Below the pieces are notes generated by a model, which saw nothing but the letters and a program-made list of their open reading frames with translations, was not told where the DNA came from and did no database searches. Below, one piece after another: positions 8,843 to 18,529 of a DNA stretch of 64,000 nt. Source of the DNA: Arenibacter latericius DSM 15913. GTDB taxonomy: Bacteria; Bacteroidota; Bacteroidia; Flavobacteriales; Flavobacteriaceae. Position numbers and translations under genes: made by a program. The stretch is taken from NCBI RefSeq assembly GCF_000424985.1, contig NZ_AUKX01000016.1, forward strand, positions 37,824 through 101,823, read 5' to 3'. Position 1 is the first letter of the stretch, and every line of letters begins with the position of its first letter.

Positions 8843-10279
8843 CTAATTAGAAGATTCTTCTTCTATGTTTCGGGTATATCCCTGACGGGTCATACTGGTC
8901 CATTTAAATTCTCGGTTAGATAAAAATTGTCCATAACCAATTACGTAGAAAATGGTGTTGAAAGGTTGATACGCAATCACTTCAAATAGACTGTATAGAA
9001 TTAACTTTCCATACTCCGAATAGTTTTTGTACAATTTCTTATTGGCCAAATCTGAAGTGATAGCTACCAACGACATACTTACTCCTATCATATAAACAAA
9101 GAATAAAAGCAGCCAAAAGGTTTCAAAATTGACCTGGTTGTTGAGTAATAAATATATAAGCATGAAAAGCCCTGTTACTGTTAAAATAGGTGCCAAAAGG
9201 TCGAATAGGAGTGAATAGGGCAATAGTATTATGCCCATCCTTCCATATTTAGGATTAAATAAATAGCGACGATGAACAAAGAATATCTGTAAAAGCCCTC
9301 TGCCCCATCGTGTTCTCTGCCTGTACAAAAGCCTTAGATTAGAGGGACCTTCTGTCCAACAACAAGTGTCCGGAATTTGTCTAATTAGGTATTTCTTTTT
9401 ACTGTGATGCATATAGGCAATCATTCGTAAAGTCATATCCATATCTTCGGCATGCGATAGGGGATCAAATCCTCCAGCACCAATAACAACGTTTTTGTCA
9501 AACAAGCCAAAACCTCCAGAGACATTAGGGATCATATTTAAAGTAGACCATCCCATTTTTCCAATCAAATACGAACGCAGATATTCCGTTTCTTGAAAAA
9601 TTGGAATCATATGATTAGGTGGCCTCACGCGCGTAATGCTACCTTTATCCACTTCGCATGCATTTACCATTCGTAAAGTAGCACCAACAGCAATGACATG
9701 GGTTTCAGAGTCTAATACGGGCACAATCATTTTCGCCAAAGTATTAGGGTCTAATAACCCATCGATGTCAGTATTAATAAAATAATCAAATTTAGCAATA
9801 TTGACTCCGGCATTCATGGCATCGGCCTTGGTTCCTCCATTTTCCTTATCAACAATGGTAAGATTAGAATAGCGTGGATTTGTCGACTTAAAAATATGTC
9901 TAACGGGTTGGGAACGAATTTTTTCTATATATGGGTAAGGTATAGTCTCGAGTTCAAACTCTTTTATCAACGTTTCTAGGGTGTCGTCTGTACTACCATC
10001 ATTTACAATAATAACTTCAAAATTGGGGTAGTTTAAATTTAATAAAGAGTGTGCGCTATCTATAATAATGAGATCTTCATTATAAGCTGGAGTAACTACA
10101 GAAATACCTGGGGCTTCTTCAGGAAAACTATTGAGTAGATTGTCTTCTATCTCAGTATAGATAGATTTTTTATTATTTATGTTGAAATATCCCAGAATAG
10201 CTAGGCTGACATATCCGAATGTGATGACGGCAGAATAGAAGAAAATGGTATATTGATAAAAGTGAAATATCTGTTCCAT
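8843..10279 (-). CDS. Processive family 2 glycosyltransferase (membrane, PgaC/BcsA-like)
   Basis: The 478-residue protein has an N-terminal membrane segment, a GT2 domain and about three to four C-terminal membrane segments. The GT2 motifs are complete: VVTPAYNE (about 61), VNDGSTDD (about 92), the metal-binding TDIDG (about 170), the catalytic-base region HAEDMDMTLR (about 275) and QRTRW (about 321), the QxxRW signature of processive synthases. It should polymerise a sugar nucleotide and push the chain through the inner membrane. The sugar cannot be told from sequence; poly-N-acetylglucosamine synthases are the nearest look-alikes by layout. It starts 11 bases after the HEAT-repeat gene stops and precedes the barrel gene, which supports one operon. 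Confidence 0.9.
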   Translation of the reverse strand: MEQIFHFYQYTIFFYSAVITFGYVSLAILGYFNINNKKSIYTEIEDNLLNSFPEEAPGISVVTPAYNEDLIIIDSAHSLLNLNYPNFEVIIVNDGSTDDTLETLIKEFELETIPYPYIEKIRSQPVRHIFKSTNPRYSNLTIVDKENGGTKADAMNAGVNIAKFDYFINTDIDGLLDPNTLAKMIVPVLDSETHVIAVGATLRMVNACEVDKGSITRVRPPNHMIPIFQETEYLRSYLIGKMGWSTLNMIPNVSGGFGLFDKNVVIGAGGFDPLSHAEDMDMTLRMIAYMHHSKKKYLIRQIPDTCCWTEGPSNLRLLYRQRTRWGRGLLQIFFVHRRYLFNPKYGRMGIILLPYSLLFDLLAPILTVTGLFMLIYLLLNNQVNFETFWLLLFFVYMIGVSMSLVAITSDLANKKLYKNYSEYGKLILYSLFEVIAYQPFNTIFYVIGYGQFLSNREFKWTSMTRQGYTRNIEEESSN

Positions 10280-10290
10280 TGTAGTTGGGA

Positions 10291-11436
10291 TTATTTTAAA
10301 GCAAAATCAAATAAATTGGCTTCAAATTCAGAATTGCTATCTGTTGAGAGTGAAGTCAAAATTGTTACACCGTCTTTATTAAATTCTTGTAGCAATTCAA
10401 CTATTCGAATTTTATTTTCGTTGAATTGACTACTGTGATAAGCCTCTTTCAAAAATGGAAGGCATTTTTTAGATTTTAATCGCTTTAATCCTTTAAGCAT
10501 GCTTGCTTGTAATGATTGAGAAGCAAATCTAAAATCTTCTTTTACCAAATTAATCAGGGGCTCATATTTCAATTCTCCCAGAGTTTCCATAATTTGACTC
10601 TGAATGGGAATGCTCGGCTCGGTTTTAAAGAGCTCAACTAAATAAGGAATAGCCTCTTCTTGTCTAAAAAATCCAATCTCTCTAATAAGGAAGCACTTAT
10701 AATTTTTCTTTTTTGAATTGTTTATCCATTTTGATAAAGGTGGAATGGTATAGTCCTTGCTTATTTCGATTAGGGTGTAGTGCAATCGCTTTTCATCAAA
10801 CTTATTGAAGTGTACGTCAAAACCTTGCTCTAAGAATTTATAGGGGTCGTGATCGTCAAATCGTGAAAAGGTCATGCGAGCAAACTTTCTCAGATATCGG
10901 TTTTGATGATGAACGACACGTGAAAAAGCTGATCCACTGATGCCTTCTCCAATTTCATTGACCATTCTTAACGCTTTTATAGCTTTATTGGAGTTTGTAG
11001 ATGAAATATTTTTCACCCAGAAATCAAACAATTTGGTGTAGGACATTAGATTGTAATAATTGCTGTTTTGAAACACACCTCCGTTCATTTCATATGATTT
11101 GTCGGATTTAATTTTCAAAATAAGCTCAGTAAGCATCTCGTTTTGCCAACTTTTTCTGGGTATTGGAAAATCTTTTCCTTCTTTTAGATCCGTCACGTTT
11201 ACTTCTCGAAAAGAAAAATATAGTAGGTCTATCAACTTTTCCTTATACTTATCTTCAATTTTTATTTTACGCTTTTCTGCTAAAAGTTGTTTTCGACGAA
11301 TATGAAAAAAGCGATATAAGCTCATAAGGGATAGAATGAGTAGGATGAGAATGATGAAAATAGCAATCTTAATGACGATTGGGTATCCTGCAAATACTGA
11401 GGAATAATAATAAAAATAATAATCTAATATACTCAT
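10291..11436 (-). CDS. HEAT-repeat membrane protein, first gene of the exopolysaccharide operon
   Basis: A 381-residue protein with one strong N-terminal membrane helix (IKIAIFIILILLILSLMSLY) followed by a basic segment, so the rest is probably cytoplasmic. From about residue 150 the sequence is made of paired helices of the HEAT type, for example FFRQEEAIPYLVELFKTEP, PIQSQIMETLGELKYEP and LQASMLKGLKRLKSKKCLPF. HEAT repeats bind proteins and have no catalytic role. Position directly before the GT2 gene suggests an assembly or regulatory partner of the synthase, perhaps in the place of PgaD; this is inference. The transcription start should lie in the 168 bases upstream. Confidence 0.75.
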   Translation of the reverse strand: MSILDYYFYYYSSVFAGYPIVIKIAIFIILILLILSLMSLYRFFHIRRKQLLAEKRKIKIEDKYKEKLIDLLYFSFREVNVTDLKEGKDFPIPRKSWQNEMLTELILKIKSDKSYEMNGGVFQNSNYYNLMSYTKLFDFWVKNISSTNSNKAIKALRMVNEIGEGISGSAFSRVVHHQNRYLRKFARMTFSRFDDHDPYKFLEQGFDVHFNKFDEKRLHYTLIEISKDYTIPPLSKWINNSKKKNYKCFLIREIGFFRQEEAIPYLVELFKTEPSIPIQSQIMETLGELKYEPLINLVKEDFRFASQSLQASMLKGLKRLKSKKCLPFLKEAYHSSQFNENKIRIVELLQEFNKDGVTILTSLSTDSNSEFEANLFDFALK

Positions 11437-11604
11437 GAGACCCCTATTGGTGTAGTTCTGAACTCTAGCCTCTATTATATTAAATGTTTAGCAGAAAGAA
11501 TAGGCTTAGTGCTAAAACACCTATAAAAAATGAAGAGTGATCGTACTTGGTTAATAAAATTTTAATTTGTTAATTATCCTTCAGGTTAGAAGGACACTGA
11601 TATA

Positions 11605-13338
11605 TTATACAGCTTTTAGTCTTTGTTCATTTTTACAAGCTTCTTTCAGTTGAGTAATAATTTTTGAATAATTTGGCTGGGATATCAAGTAACGTGTCAA
11701 GATACCTTTTAAATAATTATCCCAAAATGCGTCAAAATCACCTTCAAAATTCCTTAATTTAAGAAAATAGGTTGGGCCTATATGATAATGCTCGTTGAGT
11801 CCTGGTATTGAATCTATCTTTTTGTTGATAGTGGTCATTATTTCATACGCTTTATCTTTATATTCAGGGATCACTTCATCCCACATGGCAATCCTATCCT
11901 CAGCTTTTATTTGTTTCCAGGTGAATTTGCTTATGGTATTATAGCTGATGATTTTATTCTCTGTGTCAGCATCATTTATAGTGCCAATGATATAGACATT
12001 TTCAGGTACAAAAAAGCCCTTGTGAAATAAATCATTTTCAGGGATAAAGTGTGAATACTGTGTAGTGGTTTTGCCATTAAGTCCTCGATTACTTGGTTGT
12101 ATTGCGGTGAATACTTCCCCTAAAACATTGGTGATATTGGCTTTGTTCATTTCATCAATAATGAAAACGTAATCTTTTCTTTTAACAACCTCTGCATTTA
12201 TCCTTACCAAATTATCCTCCATAAACTTGTCGAAAGCTTTTAAAAACAAGAGATAAACATTGTGATGATTATGTACCTTTAATTTTTTTTCGATTTCTAA
12301 TAGGGACCAATTTATATTTTTGTGTTTTTTATATATATTATATTTCGAGGCCATATTTATCCAGGGGATGGTTATGCTACCACCCTGGATAGAGGTTACG
12401 GTAATTGTTGCTTCGTTTAAGTCTGTAATAGATATATCTAAAAAACTATTATCCTTATTTAATAAATACTTTCCATCTTCAAAGATTTTATTCCCAATTG
12501 TTTTGATAAAATGGGTCATGGTTTGTTGAATAGAATTATCCTCTTCAAGCTCTTCTTTCGTTTTTTTACTGTCTATCAGGTTTTGTAAAGCTTCCTTACA
12601 AAATGCTGTAAAATCTCCATCGTTAAATGATTCCTTACGTTCGTTGTTATTTTCCCACCAAGTTATTGGTCGTAACCCGCCAATAAATTCTGAATAAGAA
12701 TAGGCAGCATGGAATCTAACTAGTTTTGTTTCAGCTTGCATTTTTTCAGCTATTCTTTTAGCTAAATAGGTTTTTCCCGTTCCAATAATTCCAGTAAGTA
12801 CCAAGTTCTTGCTGAATTTTAATAGTTCAACATACTTTTCAATAGAAAAGTTGGTTTTGGCGTTGTTTTCAGTAGTTTGTTGAAACGAATTAGTGTCTTT
12901 TTGAATCGTATTTAACTGTTTTGAGGTTCTTACTTTAGAAGGATCACCATGAACATAAAGGGTTTCCATTGCGGCAATTAATTCAGGTCTAATTACCCAT
13001 TCCAATACATTATTGTTAAGTTGTCCATACATAGGAATTACCCAGTTTGTCAGCTGTTTGTCCGAGCCGATAATTTTAAATCGGTTGAGTTTACCTTGTA
13101 CTAACTTGCCCAATGCAGAAACGCTTTCATGGATAACACTAGGTTGAATTTTGTGTTTTAAACCTAACTCACGACAAGTGCTCCGATGTCTGGGTTCAAG
13201 ATAAAATTTATAGAGAGTGGAGATTAACTCTTCATTAATTAAATATTTATCTTGTAAAATTGATATCCATTCCTCTTTGGTTATATCATTATCCCAAGAG
13301 TATAAATCATCGATCAATTCGGCTTTTTTAATTTCCAT
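11605..13338 (-). CDS. McrB-like AAA+ ATPase, without a visible McrC partner
   Basis: A 577-residue AAA+ protein. The Walker A loop TGIIGTGKTYLAKR is at about 179-192, Walker B FIIDEMNKANITNVLGEV at about 391, and the sensor region IGTINDADTE at about 449. The EMNKAN stretch after Walker B is typical of the McrB/dynein-related group. In McrBC restriction systems McrB is the GTP-driven motor and McrC the nuclease. The N-terminal 150 residues carry a conserved-looking segment (HRSTCRELGLKHKIQP, then SVSALGKLVQGKL) seen ahead of McrB-type ATPases, which may recognise DNA. No McrC-like gene lies on either side, so a restriction role is unproven; it could use a partner elsewhere or be a relic. Confidence 0.8.
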   Translation of the reverse strand: MEIKKAELIDDLYSWDNDITKEEWISILQDKYLINEELISTLYKFYLEPRHRSTCRELGLKHKIQPSVIHESVSALGKLVQGKLNRFKIIGSDKQLTNWVIPMYGQLNNNVLEWVIRPELIAAMETLYVHGDPSKVRTSKQLNTIQKDTNSFQQTTENNAKTNFSIEKYVELLKFSKNLVLTGIIGTGKTYLAKRIAEKMQAETKLVRFHAAYSYSEFIGGLRPITWWENNNERKESFNDGDFTAFCKEALQNLIDSKKTKEELEEDNSIQQTMTHFIKTIGNKIFEDGKYLLNKDNSFLDISITDLNEATITVTSIQGGSITIPWINMASKYNIYKKHKNINWSLLEIEKKLKVHNHHNVYLLFLKAFDKFMEDNLVRINAEVVKRKDYVFIIDEMNKANITNVLGEVFTAIQPSNRGLNGKTTTQYSHFIPENDLFHKGFFVPENVYIIGTINDADTENKIISYNTISKFTWKQIKAEDRIAMWDEVIPEYKDKAYEIMTTINKKIDSIPGLNEHYHIGPTYFLKLRNFEGDFDAFWDNYLKGILTRYLISQPNYSKIITQLKEACKNEQRLKAV

Positions 13339-14452
13339 GCTGATGTCCTTTTAATTTTAGATTTAACGAATTATTCAGGCCCTATTTCTTTGGCTATTAT
13401 TAAATGTTAATGCTATTATGTTTCCTAACATTTCTAAGATCTTATTTTTATTAATCTGAGTTTTTTTATATCGTCTTAGTTTTTCTAAGTAGTACATTGT
13501 ATATTTTGCTCCGATGAATGCTAAAGTTTTCTGAATCCTCGCTTACCTATAACTTGCGAAATTTACCGTTTCTAGGTCATCTGTATTTCGGGGAATGATT
13601 GGGAGTAAATTAGCTAAGGTGATGTTCACTATTGTTTAAGTGAATTCTTGGCCCTGAACTTGGTTAGTTTTATTTTTAAATACTTCATGAGTTGTCATTG
13701 TATTAACAATTGAATTTTTTGAATATCGATTAATGGATTATTTTTAGCTCCTATTGCGTTTTAAAAAGCTGTAAACATAGCTGGAACTTTTAATAACTTG
13801 TGTAGTATATATTGTGGATTCTTGTAGTAAATCAACTACAAGGTGTTCACTGTGACCTGGTGATGTTAGCTTTGTTAAAATCCAGAATATCATAAACTGG
13901 GACGTCATAGTGCGTAATCCCCTCAAATCGGACAGGTCTCCCTTTAAAATTAATATTGCAATTTAAAGGATATAGTTCCTGGGGTGGATACCTTCTCACA
14001 GGATATATCTAAATGGGGAGTCGTCGAGAAATGGCAGTTTAAAAATAGATTATCGTTAATGTTTTATATCCTTGTATAATCTTCCAAAGTGGTACGGTTT
14101 GCTCCGATGTCATTAGTATGGTAAAAAATGTTCGGAACAGGATTTTTTCCCTATATCCTAGTCCATAAAAGGATTAAAGGGAAAAAGGAAGGAGAAGGGA
14201 CGAATTTCTTGAAAAGCTATAGAAATTAGCGATCAATAAAGCTTTCTAAAATTGTTCAGTATCTTCTACTCCTTCTATAATTAACGTCTTTTGCTAAAAG
14301 ACAGTGGAATTTGTGAATTAGCATATTATGCAAATCGGTAAATGTGATTAAAATTCACGTCATTATTGCTGCTACCATTATCGTCGCTGGCTAATGTGTT
14401 GATATATAGCTGATCAATGAATTATGTGTTTCAGTAGTTTATTATCTAATTT
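13339..14452. other. Intergenic, possible decayed coding remnants
   Basis: About 1.1 kb with no convincing gene. On the minus strand around 13820-13960 one frame reads GRPVRFEGITHYDVPVYDIL before a stop, and another frame stays open for 60 codons at 13744-13926. Neither was recognised as a known family. They may be the eroded end of a lost gene, removed when the adjacent insertion sequence arrived. Confidence 0.35.
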
Positions 14453-15409
14453 CACTAGTGTCTACTAAAAGTTAATGTATGTTCTTTGAGAGTATTGTAA
14501 TCATTGGTTTCCGGCGCTTTTTTATGGCGTGACGATTTGAATTACTTTGATCATGTTTTTTCTTAATCTATGAACAAAGGCAAATATGTTTTTTCACAAC
14601 TGACAGAATTTCTTCCACGGCGTATTTTTGACCGTATGGTGTTTTGCTGGGCTAAGTTCCTTAAGACCAAAGAGGGCATCAAGCTTCACACGCATTTCAA
14701 AAAACCACCCAGATCCCGGTATTTATCCACATTACGGCCGCAACGGTAAATGACATGAATGCCATGGATGTCATGCCATATGAAGCATTGGCCCATTACG
14801 TCTTTGACCGTGGGTATGTAGACTATCAAAGACTGCGCAAAATAGCAAGGCTTCAAGCCTACTTTGTGGTTCGAGCCAAATCTAACCTAAAGTTTAGGCG
14901 GATGTATTCCCCAAAATAAACCGGTAGATCGACCGGAGTTCTATTTGACCAATTGGGCAAACTAACAGGGTTCTATGTTTCCAAAGACTATCCGGACAAG
15001 TTGCACAGGGTTAAATTCCATGATCAAGAAACTGGACGTACTTTCGTTTTCTTGACCAACAACAACGAATTATCCACCCTAGATATAGCCCTTTTATATA
15101 AAACCGTTGACAGGTAGAGCTCTTCTTTATAAATGGATCAAACAGCATTTAAAGATCAAATCCTTTTGGAGAACATCGGAAAATGCAGTCCGAATGCAAA
15201 TTTACCGCCATCATTATATATTGCCTTGAAGCAATTGTACGGCACGACCGGAAAATTGAACGTTCAACCTACGAAATATTAGAGGTCTGGGAATATCCCT
15301 ACTGGACAAAACCCCTGTAAGTGAGCTGTTAATCAATGTATATTACAATAATATCAAAGAGCTTGAATATAATCAACTGAAATCAGTCTATTTTAAGTGG
15401 ACACTAGTG
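14453..15409 (+). mobile_element. IS4-family element, copy 1, internally deleted and degenerate
   Basis: Both ends match those of the copy at 35273-37623: the left end begins CACTAGTGTC and the right end finishes GTGGACACTAGTG, an inverted repeat pair. Inside, the transposase starts at 14570 (MNKGKYVFSQL) and runs to FDRMV. It then jumps directly to a position about 336 bases further on in the other copy (FCWAKFLKTKEGIKLH). The deletion point has GT on both sides. Further stops and small indels break the rest (for example a stop after RMYSPK). The element is dead but could be mobilised by an active copy if its ends work. Confidence 0.85.
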
Positions 15410-15523
15410 ATGTGTTTTATTTATTTAAATTTATTGATACCTTCATTAATTAACAATACTTATTAATAGGTATATTTTTAAATTGGGTGGTTTCTAATAA
15501 TTAGGATTTTTCTCAGAGTCACA

Positions 15524-15735
15524 TTAATAGGCCTTATTTTCGCTCAGAAAGTTCCAATCAAATATAGATTTAGCCTCTTTATAAATCTTCTCAAAATTTG
15601 CTTCTAGATCTGCTTTGGAAAATTCTAACGCAGTAGTAGGAAGCTCACGATTGATCTCCTGTAATTTATATTGCACTTTTTTGTTCTTCTCTTTGGTATA
15701 TGAAACGGACTCTTCTTGCTTTAAGCGAAAAAAAA
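15524..15735 (-). pseudogene. Fragment of a second MobC-like coupling protein (C-terminal end)
   Basis: Read on the minus strand, this piece gives FFFRLKQEESVSYT, then KKVQYKLQEINRELP, then KADLEANFEKIYKEAKSIFD and a stop. The full-length MobC just beside it ends in the same order with FFRLKQGEFVTYADG, KKVQFKLQKIQRGLP and ADLEANFERIYREARSIFK. The two are clearly homologous but only moderately alike, so this is a remnant of a different, related element rather than a recent duplication. Homology stops exactly where the 74-bp repeat (copy B) begins, which marks an old recombination junction. Confidence 0.85.
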
Positions 15736-15806
15736 ATGAACTTATTAGGAGATATTAACTTGATAATCTGCGAGTTTAAATAAACGGTGGATTTAATATA
15801 CTTTCT
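15733..15806 (+). repeat. 74-bp direct repeat, copy B
   Basis: Matches 115-188 in the same orientation at roughly 90 percent by eye, including the GTTTA-aa-TAAAC inverted repeat. On its left it is fused to a truncated MobC fragment. On its right it is followed by about 90 bases and then the end of the intact MobC gene. The pair could be old recombination sites of a serine recombinase element. Confidence 0.7.
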
Positions 15807-15896
15807 TGATTCCATAAATAGCGATTTAATGAAACTGAAAATGCTATTAGTTTAACTACTCAATTAATACGCTTCCTTAAGTATTATCAGAAAATC

Positions 15897-17468
15897 TCAC
15901 TTAAAAATGGACCTAGCCTCCCTATAAATCCTCTCAAAATTAGCTTCCAGATCAGCTATGGAAAATGCTTTGGAAGGTTCAGGTAGCCCTCTCTGTATCT
16001 TCTGTAATTTAAATTGCACTTTTTTATCATTTCCATCAGCATAGGTTACGAATTCTCCCTGCTTTAGCCTAAAGAATGAATTAGCCCTAATTTTTGAGAT
16101 TTCCCGTTCCCCAGTTATTTCCCTGGTGTCAAAGTTAAGATTATGGCCTCGGCTGATTGATTTTGTTGGGTCTTTAATAATTTCAAAGAAACGTTCGTAG
16201 TATTGAGCAGTGTCCGGATCATTGACCTTACCGAAGAATTGGTAGGACAAGTTAGATAATATAGCCCGACTAGCCTTATCGCCGTACATCATATCGTTTT
16301 GAATCTTGTCCTGCATTACATAGACCGTAGCAATGTCATAACTTCTAAGTGTTGCTGGAATACGATGCATGTTTAAGAGCTTAATCGTTGGTGCTTCTTC
16401 CATCAATAGAAAAGAAGGTTCTGAATGTCTAACACTCATCTGTTTGGTAATGGTGTGGATAATTGTGGCAATTATGGGGGAGTAGGAGGTTTCATATCTA
16501 GGGTTGTTAACCACTGAAATAACGGAAGGGTTATCTTTATGGTTAATGTTAAGCGGCACTTCATCTGCGGAAAGGGCCATAAATATTCTTGGGGTACTTA
16601 TTCTTTTTAATGCATTACTAAGTGTGCCTTTCACTCCTGCAGTCTGCCTGTCAGAATCCATCCCACTAATAAACGCATCTGCCATTCCCTTTGAGACTGT
16701 ATTGGATTTCAAAAATCTAATAAGGCTCTCTGTATCTAGGTAATGATAAATGGCGATTACATGAGGTAAAGTGCAATATTGGGGATAGGAAGATTTAAGT
16801 CTCCATATTAATCCACCTATTAAACCTTCTGCTGCATCGTGGAAAAACTTGGTTGCACCAACAGAAACGGAATCTTTCTGTTCCAAAAGGTTTTCTATCA
16901 ACACCCTTGAAACTTCGTTTACACTTTCTGGACTCTCCAAATATCGGGGTGCTATGGGGTTCACTCGATGAATTATTTTATCAAAGGAGATTATTTTAAA
17001 AGTCACTTTGGAATTTTTGAATAGAGGATAGGCCATTTCGGTAATCTCAAAATCTTTATAATCATGAATAATCCCACAAAACCCATGCTTTTTAAAGTGT
17101 TGTAAAAATCCATAGACCACACTTTCCGTCTTTCCACTTCCGGCAGATCCGATAATGGAAACCCCACGTTTGATGTTATTGATCTTAAAGTTTCCCTTTG
17201 TGGTTTTAAAGTTGACTTGATATTTTTTATTGATATCGACCGATATATCCGGTTTATGAAAGAAAACTAGAAATACGGTATTAATCAGTAATAAGGGACA
17301 GGCTAGATATAGTATCCCGTAGACCAACGGCATTAAAGAGGTAATGTCCACCAATATCCAAAATACAAGAAAGTTGTTCAATGGAAATGCATATTTAGTA
17401 ATCTTGAACAATACATAGAATACCACGCTAGCCATTCCGATTGTTGAAATTATCATTAGAGGATCCAT
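15897..17468 (-). CDS. mobC: MobC-type coupling protein (VirD4/TraG-like ATPase)
   Basis: The 523-residue protein has two N-terminal membrane helices (about residues 5-70), then a P-loop ATPase domain with the Walker A motif GSAGSGKTESVVYG at about 108. The second acidic motif lies in FLLMEEAPTIKLL, and the C-terminal TraG/TraM-recognition-like end is present. Such proteins dock the relaxase-DNA complex to a type IV secretion channel during conjugative transfer. It starts 13 bases after the stop of mobB, in a mobA-mobB-mobC order typical of Bacteroidota mobilizable elements. No type IV secretion genes are in the window, so the element would rely on a helper. The protein looks full length and undamaged. 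Confidence 0.88.
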   Translation of the reverse strand: MDPLMIISTIGMASVVFYVLFKITKYAFPLNNFLVFWILVDITSLMPLVYGILYLACPLLLINTVFLVFFHKPDISVDINKKYQVNFKTTKGNFKINNIKRGVSIIGSAGSGKTESVVYGFLQHFKKHGFCGIIHDYKDFEITEMAYPLFKNSKVTFKIISFDKIIHRVNPIAPRYLESPESVNEVSRVLIENLLEQKDSVSVGATKFFHDAAEGLIGGLIWRLKSSYPQYCTLPHVIAIYHYLDTESLIRFLKSNTVSKGMADAFISGMDSDRQTAGVKGTLSNALKRISTPRIFMALSADEVPLNINHKDNPSVISVVNNPRYETSYSPIIATIIHTITKQMSVRHSEPSFLLMEEAPTIKLLNMHRIPATLRSYDIATVYVMQDKIQNDMMYGDKASRAILSNLSYQFFGKVNDPDTAQYYERFFEIIKDPTKSISRGHNLNFDTREITGEREISKIRANSFFRLKQGEFVTYADGNDKKVQFKLQKIQRGLPEPSKAFSIADLEANFERIYREARSIFK

Positions 17469-17481
17469 TATTTCTATTTAA

Positions 17482-18528
17482 TTAGATTCCTATAGAACTC
17501 GATTTGATGGCTATTTCTACTCCTTGTCGCAATTTATTGAATGCTTTCAATGCTATTTGTACTTTATTTACCGGGATACTGCCCATAATAGGAAGGCCAG
17601 TTTCTCGCAATACTTTGAGTGCAATGGCCCTTTCGTTCGTAGGTAATCGGATTATGGAATTAAAATACATTCTGGGATTATTGATAAACTCCTTTCGGGA
17701 ACTGTACTTTTCTGTAAAGCTTCTTTGATACCCAAAGGTTCTATCAAAGGTCTTTTCAGCCTTGTCAAAAAAAAGGTCTCTATTGAAACCTCTTCTAACT
17801 ATCTGTCCATTTAACTCTGTGTCAGATGCTTTGTACTTGCTCCCTGGAGACAAACTATAAGAATTGGATGCATCTTTTCTACTCATTACGATATGTATGT
17901 GGCTTTGACTCCCAGCTTTAACCATATCTTGTACAATCCGTTGCCCATTTTGTTGGTGAGGTGCCTGTCGTTCTAATTTTTTAATTCGTCGTTCCATTTT
18001 TTTTATACTTCCCTTTAGGGTACCGTTTTCCACTTTTTCAATATTGTGTTTTAGTTGAAGTATTTTGGTTGCATAAGGTTGATTCTCTCGGATTTGTTTA
18101 TCCGTTCCTTTAAACGTCCGTTGATGTTCAATTTTGGCATAGTACTTTATATCATCTATAGACACGGCCCGTCCATTTATTTTCCGATTAAAGGATGCCA
18201 CATAATCTTTCATCAGTTCTCGAGTGTATAGTTTCAGATCGACATTTGGATTATTCAATGCTTTAAGTTCGTATTTGGAAGGGTTAATCGTGATGGAATA
18301 AAACCTAGGCTCTGATTTTTCCAATTTTGCAGTATTGCCATCGATTTCCCTTACAACCTCTTCCGCAGAAATTTGATCATTATACTGGTTGAAAAAATAT
18401 TCCATGTTTTCGTCTCCTTCTTCCATACCTTGATTTTCTTTTCCCAGATAATCCACAAAATCAGCTGAACTTGGGGAAAAGGTGTTTCCTAGTTTTTGGG
18501 CTGTAATAGTGATATACATAATATTCAT
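17482..18528 (-). CDS. mobB: MobB-type relaxase (DUF5712 family)
   Basis: About 348 residues from the ATG at 18528, which lies 1 base after the mobA stop. The longer frame to 18579 would run into mobA and is less likely. The N-terminal part begins MYITITAQKLGN and carries FYSITINPSKYELKAL. Near the middle is SHIHIVMSRKDASNSY, which looks like the histidine cluster of a relaxase, and a helical C-terminal tail follows. Relaxases nick DNA at oriT and stay bound to the strand through a tyrosine; candidate tyrosines are in YTRELMKDYV. It lies between mobA and mobC. The family call is good; the catalytic residues are proposed from position only. Confidence 0.8.
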   Translation of the reverse strand: MNIMYITITAQKLGNTFSPSSADFVDYLGKENQGMEEGDENMEYFFNQYNDQISAEEVVREIDGNTAKLEKSEPRFYSITINPSKYELKALNNPNVDLKLYTRELMKDYVASFNRKINGRAVSIDDIKYYAKIEHQRTFKGTDKQIRENQPYATKILQLKHNIEKVENGTLKGSIKKMERRIKKLERQAPHQQNGQRIVQDMVKAGSQSHIHIVMSRKDASNSYSLSPGSKYKASDTELNGQIVRRGFNRDLFFDKAEKTFDRTFGYQRSFTEKYSSRKEFINNPRMYFNSIIRLPTNERAIALKVLRETGLPIMGSIPVNKVQIALKAFNKLRQGVEIAIKSSSIGI

Positions 18529-18529
18529 T

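Noticed and set aside
13744..13926. 60-codon minus-strand frame
   Set aside because: No family features; another frame in the same place looks equally protein-like, so both are treated as remnants.
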